This document shows positions 26,612 to 36,106 of a stretch of 64,000 bases of DNA, piece by piece (within the stretch, counting starts at the first letter, position 1; each line of letters begins with the position of its first letter). The translations under genes were made by a program, and so were the position numbers. The DNA comes from Nymphaea colorata. Lineage: Eukaryota; Streptophyta; Magnoliopsida; Nymphaeales; Nymphaeaceae. The stretch spans positions 8,685,001-8,749,000 of the forward strand of contig NC_045148.1 of the NCBI RefSeq assembly GCF_008831285.2. The letters run 5' to 3'. The notes under the pieces were generated by a model that had not been told where the DNA came from, did no database searches, and saw only the letters and a program-made list of their open reading frames with translations.

Positions 26612-29562
26612 CTGGTAACTACCAGATTTGATCGGAACCGTATCCAATGTTGATCATGGAGACCTTGAAAACTCTAAACCTTTTTAATGTTCCCAAATTT
26701 AGCTGCATCTTCCATCTGTTTCTCAAGCAACTGACATGGGTACAATGTTTTTTCTTATTTAACGATTGTATTTTATAGGATTGCAGCATTGCCAATCCAG
26801 GAAATGGATTGAGAAAGACCATAAAAGAGCATATCTGTATTACATGGGTTTTCTTGTTTTAGACCAAAATTTTTGTGTAACACTGTAAGAAAATAGACAG
26901 AACTTCATAAAAGATTAGGACATCCTGTTAAAAGATTATCTCCTTTCTCCTTTGTTAAGAAACTTTGAAAAGAACTTTTTTTTTTTTTGGGTGAAGATTT
27001 TATCTTGAGAAAAATGGAAGCACTCCTATTTGGTTCAAGAAATTTTTTCTCCTTTCAACCCTTCGCATTGATACATTTGGATGCATGGAGACCAACACTA
27101 GTGGCATCAAAAGGAGGTGTTTTCTCTTATGTTATTTTTCATTGTTGACTTTACTTGATTCACATGGATATACTTCTAAAATTCAAAAAAAAAAAAAAAC
27201 TTTCATAGTTTTAAATTTTTTCACAAAATGCTCTAAAACCAATATAGTGCTAATGTCATTATGCTTAGAACTGGCTAAAGAGGAGGATATCTTATCAATG
27301 AATTTAGGAAACATTTAGAAAATAAAATAAAATAAAAACATACATTAAACAAATTGTCCAAAAACACCTCAATAAAATGGTTCTAAAAAACAATTTTGGG
27401 CTGAAGGTATCCTTATAGCTGTTTATCTAATCACACAATGCCTTCCCTTATTCCTTCAAAACCTTCCTATTAACAAATCTTTGGAAATTGATCTTGATTG
27501 TAATAAACAGAGTATTTGGTTGTAAATTTTTTTATCAAAATCATAAACTTTCTAGCCAATTTGGCTTTGCTGGAAATATATCTCAAAATTCAAATGAATA
27601 TTTTTTTCTTGATGCGCCTGTTATGGTTGATGATTATTATCATGATGTTGATTCTGACATTTTACTTTCTTTGATAATGCCACAAGCAAAAGTTTAGTAT
27701 GTCATATTTAGAATTTTTAACTTATTTCTTGATATTAAGGTAACCCACTCATCAAGAATATATCTCTTCTCTCAAACTAAATTAGCCTCTAGTGTTGATA
27801 CAGTTAAGTGGTGGATACTCCTTAAGCTCTTAACATGAAAATGAAGATTAGTGATGGAAGATTTTTTACAAATGCAAGTCCTCACAAACAACTTATTGGA
27901 GCTATCTCTTAGGTTCTTACCATCACTAGACCTGATATCTCACACTGTTCACATGGTTAGCCAATTTCAATATGCAGCAACTACAGTTCACATGGAACTC
28001 CTACGTATTGTCAAATAGGTTAAGAGTAGTCTCACCAAGGGACCCTTCTTGTCCTCATCATCTTTCGAGCTCACAGCTTATGCAAATGTTCACTAAGGAG
28101 GCGAGTCTGACAATCATCATTCTACAACTTTAATATTGTTTGGGAAATTTATTATATCGTCGAGGTGCAAAAAGCAACAAAAGATCATTCTTTCATCAAT
28201 TCAAATTGAATACTGGATGATGGCTACAGCTACTTATGAGCTACACTAGATAAAAGGTCTTTCTAAACATAGTCACAAATAACGTTTCGGTCCTTCGAAG
28301 TTTTAAACAGTGAGTTTTTCCTTAGGTATAATACGGCTAGCTTTAAAAAAGGGAAAAATACGATAAAAATACGACAAATTTTTAAAAATTTAAAAAAACT
28401 AAAAATGGGGAAAAAATAAAGTGAGAAATTAATAACACAAACATCAAAAAATAAGTAGATTTGCAACAAATAAAAAATACAAAATGAAAAAAAACTGTTT
28501 GGCTTTAAAAAACATGAAAAAAATGAAAAAAGTAACAAAAAAAACGTTTTTTTATATTTTTAAAAATGTTTTTTTTTTAGTTTTAAATGGCAATTTATTT
28601 GTCACTTTTTTCTTCACGTTTTTTGTGACGCTGCTTCTAAATGACAGAGGTGTCTATTTGAGTTCACAATTCAAGTTTTGCAGTGACAATAAGAGTGCTA
28701 GCTACATTGCTTATAACCATACATTTCACGAAATAATCAAACACATTGAAATAGATTCAATCCATTATGCTGGGGAAGAATTTTTAAAGAACGTTATTGA
28801 GTTGCCACTTGCCATTCATCACATCAAAGTATCAATTGATTGATTCCTTAACAAAAAACCCTTTGTACTCCTCATTTAGCTTCCTTCTTGAAAAGGTTTT
28901 CATTATCCAACAATAAATTTAAGGGGGTATATTAGTATACATATTTCTTTATTTCTCTCTTGTGTTTTTCTTTTTTTCTTTTTTTTTTTCTTTTTTATTT
29001 GTTTGGTCTAATCAAGCTTCATTAGATTTCAACTAGCCATTAAGCTAGTGCCAATGGCTTTAAATAGTACTGTTCTCTCCTTCTAATTTATAAATTGTAA
29101 ATAAGGGATATTGTCCCATTGGATTTTAAGATTCTTATGAAGCCTTTGTGTGTTAATACAATTATTGATTATTCAGTTATAAAGTTTTACTTTTCTTGAC
29201 ATTATTATCAAGTTACACTATGTAGGCTCCAAAGTTTACTCCTTGCCTAGGCTCCATTAGCACTTTTAGAAACATCTATGTTGTCAAGGCACCTGGGCAC
29301 TGCCTGGTGCCCAGGCAGAGCCTATGCCTATGCGAGCCTAGGAAAAAAAGGTGACCAATCTTTTTTTTTTCATTTTTTTTAGTTATGTTAATATGTCAAG
29401 TTATTTTAACTAACTATTACTAATATTTAAAAGGTGGAGTAGTAATATAAAAATCATAATAACTTAAACAATAAAAAATTAGTTGTTGACTTCATTGAAT
29501 ATGAAAAATCAATAGAAGAAGTTTAACATTACTCATTAAATGTAATCTAATACAAGTAACGG

Positions 29563-29602
<40 letters not shown>

Positions 29603-30351
29603 GAACCTAATCTCTAGAAGAAGGAATGTAAATCCGTAGGAAGGCTTTAATCCACCTGGACTTAAACAAAGACATAATATAATAAAAAAAAAACCACCAG
29701 TACATAATAGTATACATTTAAGTACATAACAGTAACAATACATATAAGTACATAACCATACTAATGTATAAATATAATAGGCATCACAATATTACATATT
29801 ATATAACTGATAACAGGCTAACAATATATACATATTAGGTTGATGCAATACTTTATAACAGATCGTACGTATAATATGTATTACAATATATATAACAGGA
29901 ATAACAAATTGTATTACAATACAATTTACATAATAGTATATACATATAAGTTTATAAGTTGTAACAGGTATACATGATATAAGTATGTAACATAACCATA
30001 CTAACATAATATAATAAAAAAAAGTTAACAGTACATAATATTGTACATATAAGTACACAACAGTAACAATACATATAAGTACATACCCATACTAACAAAT
30101 ACATATAACAGGTATCACAATACTACATAATACATATTATATAACAGGCTAACAATATATACATATAAAAGGTTGATGCAATACCATATAACAGGTATAA
30201 CGCACTGTACATGACAGTATATACATATAAGTTTATAACATGTATTACAATGAAGAACAAATTGTATTACAATGCATATAACCTATGTCACATGGGTGCG
30301 GGTGCTGGTGCGGCAAGGTCCAAAAAAAAACCTCGGTGCGGGTACGGTGAG

Positions 30352-30414
<63 letters not shown>

Positions 30415-33263
30415 AAAAATTAAATAAAAATTAATAAATACCCACTACAAATCAACAAGGATTAGATCATTAGAGTTTTAAGAAATGTTCCATCAACTGA
30501 TTCAACAATTAAAAAAATAAAATGAAATTCATCATTCTTGTATTAATCTCTTCATCACTCGTAATTTATTGAAGGCTGTTGCAGTGTCTCAAAAACAACA
30601 GACAAGCAACATAGGATGAGTCAAAATGCCATAAACTTCAGGGCAGCAGGTTCAAACCAGCAGCTAAATAGTAAGAATGTTTGTAATGAAGTCTACAAAC
30701 TAGTATCATTAAAGATAAAAGGTAGAAGAATAGTCTTCGCAAAGTATGTTTCTCAAACACAGAAAGAAAGTGCTCATTGTATATGTGCACTAAAAAGTAG
30801 AAACTCTATCGCTGTTAAACTCTGTGCGTTGGATTTTCTATGCCTTCGATTTTTTTTTTTGTGCACTAGAAACTTAGAAACTTATTCTTAAATGTTCTGT
30901 TCGTTTCTGATTTTTTTTTCGTTTCTGTTTAATCATCATTTTTTTAGTTCGATTCTGATTTCTGCATAAGGGGTTAATATCTTAATATGTATTATGTTCT
31001 CTTTATTTCTGATTTGAAGTTAATATGTTCTCTTTATTTCTGATTTGTAGGTAAGTAATACTTAATACTTAATACTAATAGTTAAAAATTAAGTTCTCCA
31101 ATCTGTTATTGTAGAATGTAGACAATCGGCTAAGGCCTGACTAACATGAATCAGATTTTTTATTTTGGTTCTAGAGTTCTCCAATCTGTTATATGTTATT
31201 GACTTATTGTAGGCAATTGGATGAGGGCTGATTTATAAGTTATTGTAGTTGTTTTTGTACAATTGTTACTTTGTTAGTTTGTTTTACTTTTACATTATCA
31301 TTTACGTATGATTTTTTTAAGGTAAAATAAGATTTAGATTTTGTGGCTTCAGGACCTCAAGTGTTTGATACTTGATAGCTGCAAAAAATGCCTAGATCGA
31401 AGGATTTATTTTGGTCCCATGCACTTCAAAGTCATGAAGAGAAGTTGATTTGCAAGTTTTCTTTTGAGCAATACACAGGAGGAATTACTCGATTTAAGCA
31501 TCATTTGGCTGGAATTCATGGCAATGTTGTTGTCTTATTAGTTTCTCATTTATTTTATTTTTTCTAACGTTTAGGAAATTTTAGTATTTTTTGTTTTTTA
31601 AAAATTACCATGTTTTTCCCCTTTTCCCCTGTATTTTTCAAGCTCGCCGTTATACATGACGTCGCCGTTTAAAACTCTGAAACATTACTTGTGACTATGG
31701 TGTATACATATAACAATATACATATAACAACATAATCAACATAACAATACATAAAAATATGTAATCAATATAAAATAAAGTACACAATAATATATACACA
31801 ATTAAGAAACTTTAACTGAAAGGGAAGGTGAATTTTCACTTTTCGTTAGACTAGGGGTGTTGGTGCCTAGTGAAGCCTAAGCGCCAACCTAGGCACCAAC
31901 ACATATCCCGTTGCCTAAATGGTGGACTTAGACGATGGGTGTGGACTCATGCTTAGTCCACGCCTAAGCGAGGCCTTAACAACATAGAGAAACATAGCTC
32001 TATATCAATATTGTAATTGTTTCATCTCACACCAGTTGATATGTTGCGTATCAATGGCAAAAATGAAGTGATAATTCTCAAGATCAGTGGTAGTCAAGCT
32101 CTATAATACATACTCGTAAATATAATATTTAATATATCCTTGTGCATCTATCTACTTTTGTATATACACATACATTTCTCACTATTCATAATTATATCCA
32201 ACGCCTTACTTTTTTTGGCATTTTAGATATTTTAATTTAAACCTCCATATTGATCTTGTTTTAGTCAATTGAGTTGGACATGTCAGACTGCCTAATCCAG
32301 ACTAGCTTTTGAGGGCCTTAACCAAACCTATGCTTGACTTCCCAGTTGACAGCTTAGCTTGAGTATGCATGAATGAGTTGGATGTAGAAGAACTAGAAAT
32401 CAAGAACAACTCAATATGGATGACTTGCTAGAATTAAAACAGAAACTATAATCAAGAGTTAGGAACACATGGGCAGAAACGGATCAGCTTTAGGCAGGAC
32501 TAGGTGGCAGACCCAAAAAAGCCTATGTGGAGCCAAAATGACAAAAACTATAAGGAGAAAAAGAAAGAAGGAAGAAGAAAAATAGGAGAAAGGAGAAAAG
32601 TGGCAGTTTTGAAATTCCACCTACCCAAGCAACATACTAAAAGACATAACAACAATGGAATAATATTTTTAGCATTAAAAGTTAGAAAAATGTTTGAGAC
32701 ATGCAAGTGCCTCAGCCTTGGCATTTAGCCAGCCAACCAGCACCTACGTGGACTTTTGACCACATAGATCACTCATCACCATTCGTATGGTAAACATGAC
32801 GCAGCAGAAGATGCTTATTTCATGGCGAAAAACAACAAAATAGAACAATATAGAGCAGCCATAGCATATACACCACTCTCACCATGAAATAGATAGGAAT
32901 GTTAACATCCACCGTCTTAATCAACTCTCCTGAAGCAAAGTTCCAATATCTCAGGGTACCATCCAATGACGACGTCCAGCAGTTGTATAGAAGCTTACCT
33001 GCAGCACCGGCTGCAGGTACAACAACAACAGAAGTGACAGGTGCTGTATGACCTTCCAATTCTGATATCTGCAAATTAAGAGTTCCAAATCACTATAAGA
33101 CACTTACTCCAAAACCAGAGGGTAGACTAAGTTTGAACATTACCAACAAACTTGTAGTTGTGCTGTAGATTGAAACGATATTGCCCGTACAAAGAAGCAA
33201 TTTCTTTCCATCACCAGAAAAAGCAGGACACCGAAATACTAAATTTTGTCCTCCAGTTAACAT
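14029..33263 (-). CDS. WDR75: WDR75/UTP17-like WD40 protein, 16 coding exons
   Basis: Nucleolar U3 snoRNP (UTP-A/t-UTP) subunit for pre-18S rRNA processing. Coding exons in gene order: 33263-33144, 33068-32883, 23455-23273, 22731-22323, 22220-22102, 19591-19514, 18747-18604, 18435-18391, 17938-17772, 16762-16684, 16569-16487, 15694-15565, 15410-15278, 15105-14942, 14846-14660, 14357-14029. All introns are GT-AG, the phases agree, and the sum is 2556 bp (851 aa), close to the family length. WD-type segments include [13 protein letters not shown] (exon 2), [14 protein letters not shown] and [20 protein letters not shown] (exon 4), [16 protein letters not shown] (exon 10) and [15 protein letters not shown] (exon 12); the C-terminal part has [19 protein letters not shown]. 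The start at 33263 follows an in-frame TAA. Intron 2 is 9427 bp of nested transposons, while intron 1 is only 75 bp. The family call is from remembered homologues; the exon model is inferred without transcripts. Confidence 0.9.
18965..19191. mobile_element. Foldback (near-perfect inverted repeat) in WDR75 intron 6
   Basis: The left arm (about 18965-19070) and right arm (about 19087-19191) are reverse complements over about 105 bp with only a few mismatches and a 2-bp length change in a T run. The loop is about 16-20 bp (CAGGCAGTCAGTGC). The ends read TAAATTTTATTGAAGG and CCTTCAATAAAATTTA. No transposase or clear TSD was found. It is either a foldback MITE or an inverted duplication. A GA microsatellite follows immediately at 19198. 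Confidence 0.9.
19198..19241. repeat. (GA)n microsatellite
   Basis: About 44 bp of uninterrupted GA inside WDR75 intron 6. The minus-strand SLSLSL ORFs over it are artefacts. Confidence 0.95.
21766..21930 (+). mobile_element. Ty1/copia RNase H fragment in WDR75 intron 5
   Basis: The frame reads [20 protein letters not shown] followed by [16 protein letters not shown], the conserved C-terminal part of copia RNase H. It lies opposite in strand to the host gene, within its 2510-bp intron 5 (19592-22101). No LTR was recognised. A TC microsatellite follows at about 21938-21965. Confidence 0.85.
23475..23530. repeat. 28-bp tandem duplication beside WDR75 exon 3
   Basis: AGAAGACAAATTTCATAATC plus TTATAT-like sequence occurs twice in tandem (start 23475 and 23503), about 20 bp from the exon 3 acceptor, in intron 2. 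Confidence 0.85.
25144..26086. mobile_element. hAT-like element, outer member of a nested pair
   Basis: The ends TAAGCCTAGGCATCGGGCC and (inverted) TAAGGCTGGGCATCGGGCC match at 17 of 19 positions. The flanking 8-mers actgaacc (25136-25143) and gctgaacc (26087-26094) differ at one base, as expected of an old TSD. The interior is AT-rich between GC-rich GGGCC ends. The same family occurs at 41264-41607 and 63763-63920. It is split by the 680-bp element at 25339-26018, so its own length was about 255 bp. Confidence 0.85.
25339..26018. mobile_element. hAT-like element inserted inside another hAT-like element
   Basis: Perfect 8-bp TSD agcctggg at 25331-25338 and 26019-26026. The ends are CAATGTTGTA and (inverted) CAGTGTTGTA. 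Subterminal regions carry many copies of CGTATCG/CGATACG on both sides, the pattern expected of hAT transposase-binding repeats. The TSD is built from the outer element's GCCTGGG sequence, proving it inserted later. No transposase is encoded. Confidence 0.9.
26100..27700. other. WDR75 intron 2, unassigned part
   Basis: Holds a G/C homopolymer cluster near 26213-26245, a GA tract near 26428-26450 and a long TA then GA microsatellite at about 26537-26611. A poly-A tract lies near 27187. ORFs of 67-116 codons look spurious. Confidence 0.6.
27700..28935 (+). mobile_element. Ty1/copia RT-RNase H fragment split by a MITE
   Basis: In shifting frames it reads [11 protein letters not shown], then [35 protein letters not shown] and [20 protein letters not shown] up to about 28259. 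The order resumes at about 28670 with [20 protein letters not shown] and [10 protein letters not shown]. This is the standard end of copia pol. The gap is exactly filled by the hAT MITE at 28268-28633. A purine-rich AAGGGGGTA at about 28921 could be the polypurine tract before a decayed LTR. It lies opposite in strand to WDR75. Confidence 0.85.
28268..28633. mobile_element. 366-bp hAT MITE inserted in a copia RNase H gene
   Basis: The ends CATAGTCACAAATAACG and (inverted) CAGCGTCACAAAAAACG form an imperfect terminal inverted repeat. The flanks tttctaaa (28260-28267) and cttctaaa (28634-28641) match at 7 of 8 positions. The interior is A/T-rich with AACG/CGTT words. Removing it rejoins the copia RNase H reading, which independently supports the boundaries. 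Related copies: 44367-44723 and the end at 31699. Confidence 0.9.
30286..30411 (+). mobile_element. Left end of a CCTATGTCAC-family element
   Basis: CCTATGTCACATGGGTGCGG is followed by GGTGCGGGTACGG-type repeats and a TA microsatellite of about 55 bp (30356-30411), the same arrangement as at 705-870. No matching right end with a TSD was found nearby. Confidence 0.65.
31388..31537 (+). pseudogene. hAT transposase BED zinc-finger remnant
   Basis: From an ATG the frame reads [13 protein letters not shown], then [20 protein letters not shown] and GIHGN. This matches the N-terminal BED zinc finger of plant hAT transposases (C-x2-C...GG-x-R-x-K-x-H-x-H-like spacing), except that the second cysteine is serine. 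No further transposase follows: the frame runs into the CATAGTCAC-family end. It may belong to the 29276-31987 element or to the nested one; the sequence does not decide. Confidence 0.7.
31545..31699 (-). mobile_element. End of a CATAGTCAC-family hAT element
   Basis: Read on the minus strand it starts CATAGTCACAAGTAATG and continues into a GTTTTAAAC word, as at 28268 and 44723. The other end and the TSD were not located. Confidence 0.55.
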
Positions 33264-33289
33264 GTTTCTTTACGTATTTCTGAACCGAG
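33264..33289 (-). other. 5'UTR segment with probable 5'UTR intron acceptor
   Basis: On the minus strand, CCCTTCCTTTCACAG, a strong polypyrimidine tract plus AG, ends just before 33289, 26 nt upstream of the WDR75 start codon. No TATA box is evident in the next 130 bp. The first non-coding exon and promoter may therefore lie further to the right, beyond the element-derived DNA. Confidence 0.45.
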
Positions 33290-33399
33290 CTGTGAAAGGA
33301 AGGGAAAAAAAGGGGAGTGAGTCTCATACATCTGCTATTGAATAGGGAAACAACAGAGTTTCTGAACCAACAGGGCGTCACTCTAGCTACCTTCCTTCC

Positions 33400-33769
33400 C
33401 TAAAACAGTTGGTGGAGAGAAAGCAGCGGACGGAGAGAGAGTAGCGGACGCCGGTGGAGGAAGAAAGCAGCGGACGGAGACGTCGGGGAGAGCAGCGAGA
33501 CGGAGACGTCGGAGAGAGCACACAGAGAGAGCCGCGGGAAGGGCACGATTTCGTGCCCTAAATCGAATTTTACATACTTAAAAATTTTAAAAAAGGACCA
33601 AAATGTCTACGGTGCGGTTTGACCGCACCGGACTCGCGTTTGATGCGAGTCGAGTCGAGTGTGCTTCATCTGATTGACCGATTCTTGGTGCGAATCCGGG
33701 TCGCACTCACACCCGCGTGTCGTCGATGAGGGTGCGGGTCTAAAAATGGTGCACCCATGTCACATAGGC
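33400..33769 (-). mobile_element. Partial element ending in CCTATGTCAC, upstream of WDR75 exon 1
   Basis: The right boundary reads (inverted) CCTATGTCACATGGGTGCAC. The interior has GGTTTGACCGCACC and GAGTCGAGTCGAG words and a purine-rich stretch of repeated GCAGCGGACGGAGA. The layout resembles the right half of the 705-1851 element. Its left end is not visible before the gene's first coding exon. Confidence 0.5.
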
Positions 33770-35670
33770 ATAGGTATGGGTATGAAGAAGCGGGTATCGG
33801 TATGGCATTTTCGTTAATCTTGATATGATGGTACGATGATAATTATATATTTTTTAATTCAAAAAAAATTAAAAAAACAAATGATATCATCATGTTCCTT
33901 TTAGTTCATACATATAATGTCACAAAAAAAACATAAAATGTTCCTTTCATAATTCTTACATATAATCTCATAAAAAAACAGCATATAACAACAACAATCA
34001 TAAACTAAGCTGCATAATTTATAAGTTGTAATCAAATTAACAAACATGTTGAAAACTGGACAAGGGCATACGCAAAAAAATTAAAGAGATATGACTCCTC
34101 ATTGGTACGAAACAACATAGAGAAGTTATATAATTTGCGGCCTCAAAGTCATGGCAGGCAATAAACTTATCCCAACTTCTTGTTCTCAAACAGCTTATGA
34201 TTGGTACTATGTTATTGAATAAGAACTCAAACACAATAAGAGCCCTCAAAGTCATAACAGTCATAACCTTATCCCAACTTGTTAAACTAGTGTTTCATAG
34301 GAAGACGTGCACTCGTTAGTAGAATGTCTTGAGGAATCTCATCAACAAACACAAAGGGAAAAGGATTACGAGGAAGTAAACTAACTAATTGAAGCACATA
34401 TTAGCAGGAACCAGAGAAACGAGTACTTTTTCCCAAATGCTAATCAACACACTAGAAGAATCGACGTAAACTCAAACCCATAAAACTTAAACCCTAACTA
34501 CAGCCAAATGGAAAAACTTGATGTTGTCGACTCGCCGCCCGTCACCCACTCGCCATCCGCCGCCGTCCGTTGGTAGTCGCCCAAGCTGTCAAACCCCCAA
34601 CAGTTGCAACAACCCTAAAAACCACTGAATGGAGAAACTTGTCGTCGCCCACTCACCATCCGTCGCTAGTCGTCGTCGGTCGCCAGCCACTATCCGTCAC
34701 CAGTGGCTGCCAAAGCTCTCGCCAGACTTCAGTCAAGCACCGACCGGAAGTCAAAAGAAGATCAAGAGGGAGAAGACACTATCGGGTTACTTTTTACATT
34801 TTATTGTGGTTTGGATCTCGTTCTGACCCAAAACTAGATCCATACCCGTGTACCTATTTTGGCGTATCCATATGGCTACGCGGGTCATTTGAGTGTACGA
34901 TGGTGACATTGCCAAAGAAAATATCCTGCAAGTTCATTTAGAGCAAGATGCATGCAGAAAACACAAAAATCGGCCATTGAAAATAACTGTATTCATGCAC
35001 ACCTCCTACATGTTTCTCAAAAGCCTTTCCTTCATCAAAGCAACACAACTCATGGCAGCAGATGAATAAAATTAAACATAGCTCATGGCAGCAGCCAACT
35101 AAAAAGGAAGCTGCAGAAAAAAGCGATGTGGTCACAAAAAAGTTATGCAATAAGTAAAGATCCATAAAATAAAACACAGCTCATGGCAGCAGACAACTAA
35201 CATTATCGCCGACTTAGACCATTTTCTATGATGGATGTTGACAAAGAAGGCAATATTTGGAGAATAACTCTAACCTTGGCACACAATCCCTCTCTCAAAT
35301 ATACTTGTAGGCATGAAAATTAAGACATCTAGATGAAAGCGTATAGAGAACAACACAAAAAAAAAATCATGGCATCGTCCACATAGAAGACCCTCATTGC
35401 TTGGTTGTAACAAGCTAGAAAAATCAAGTTTTTCCAGTGTATTCCAACCTAGCTTTTGTCTCACGATTTCATGACCTAATCTTGACACTAATATTGGTAC
35501 TAGACCTACACTAAAATCACAAGCACAGTTATAGACATGTATACAATGAGAGGAAAATGCACAGCTGCTGAAAAAACAAAAAGCTCCTTCCTTTATCAAT
35601 GGGAGAGATAACGAGAGAGTTGGCCAAAACTTCTACCTAAACCCGTGTCACAAAGAGAGACTTGGCTGAA
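33770..35670. other. Upstream of WDR75, repeat-rich, no gene recognised
   Basis: GGTATGGGTATG-type repeats begin at 33770 and CGTC/CGCC-rich text lies at 34525-34700, as in other element interiors. A degenerate direct repeat of TCAAAGTCATGGCAGGCAAT type occurs at about 34143 and 34247. The word CTCATGGCAGCAG recurs three times between 35050 and 35195. A WDR75 first exon could hide here but cannot be identified from sequence. Confidence 0.4.
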
Positions 35671-35675
35671 ACTTC

Positions 35676-36091
35676 TGTTGGATAGTGGCCACTGAGCCCT
35701 ATCCGGATAGCTCGTAACTGCAAGGTAGTTATGAGATTTACTCAACAACCTTTATCACAAGGTAAAGTTTCATCTCTATCTAGCCTTTTTTCCTAAAACC
35801 TCTCTCACGCTAACTGCCCGCTAGGCTTTAAGGGAAACCTAAGGGGCTGACCTATTTAGTCACAGCAAGTCTTTGTGTTAGGGTTTAATCTCTCGTTGAT
35901 TACCTTAGAGGAGCCCCTTAGAAGGAAACCCCTAAATCTGACAGTATCCACTTGCTCTTCGACTTCTTCTTCCACCTTTGTTTTCATCTTTTCCATCTCT
36001 GTTGTTAGCTACTTGAAGGACAATACTAGAGCATCCAGTAATGAATCAGTTGAGGAGAGTGAGACGTCGCTCCACTGCCTTCACTCCAACA
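35676..36091 (+). repeat. 5' LTR of the copia element
   Basis: 416 bp, TGTTGG...CCAACA. It carries a stretch of about 70 bp (near 35795-35862) that is missing from the 3' LTR. Elsewhere the two LTRs differ by scattered substitutions. Confidence 0.93.
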
Positions 36092-36092
36092 G

Positions 36093-36106
36093 TGGTATCA
36101 AAGCGC
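36093..36106 (+). other. Primer-binding site of the copia element
   Basis: TGGTATCAAAGCGC starts 2 bp after the 5' LTR and matches the usual copia PBS complementary to initiator methionine tRNA (TGGTATCAGAGC) with one change. Confidence 0.85.

Larger units (their letters stand above)
29276..31987. mobile_element. 2.7-kb hAT element in WDR75 intron 2
   Basis: The ends CTATGTTGTCAAGGC and (inverted) CTATGTTGTTAAGGC match at 14 of 15 positions. Both are flanked by a perfect 8-bp TSD agaaacat (29268-29275, 31988-31995). Subterminal DNA on both sides repeats GCCTAGG/GCCTAAGC. The interior contains a poly-A tract (29561-29600), AT-rich repeats with TACATATAAGTACATA words, the left end of another element at 30286, a BED zinc-finger remnant at 31388-31537 and an end of the CATAGTCAC family at 31699. 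It is therefore a host for later insertions. Confidence 0.88.

Noticed and set aside
30286-33769. One single 3.5-kb transposon carrying WDR75 exons 1-2
   Set aside because: The flanking bases of the two ends do not match at any 8-11 bp register, so I list the ends separately and keep capture only as a question.
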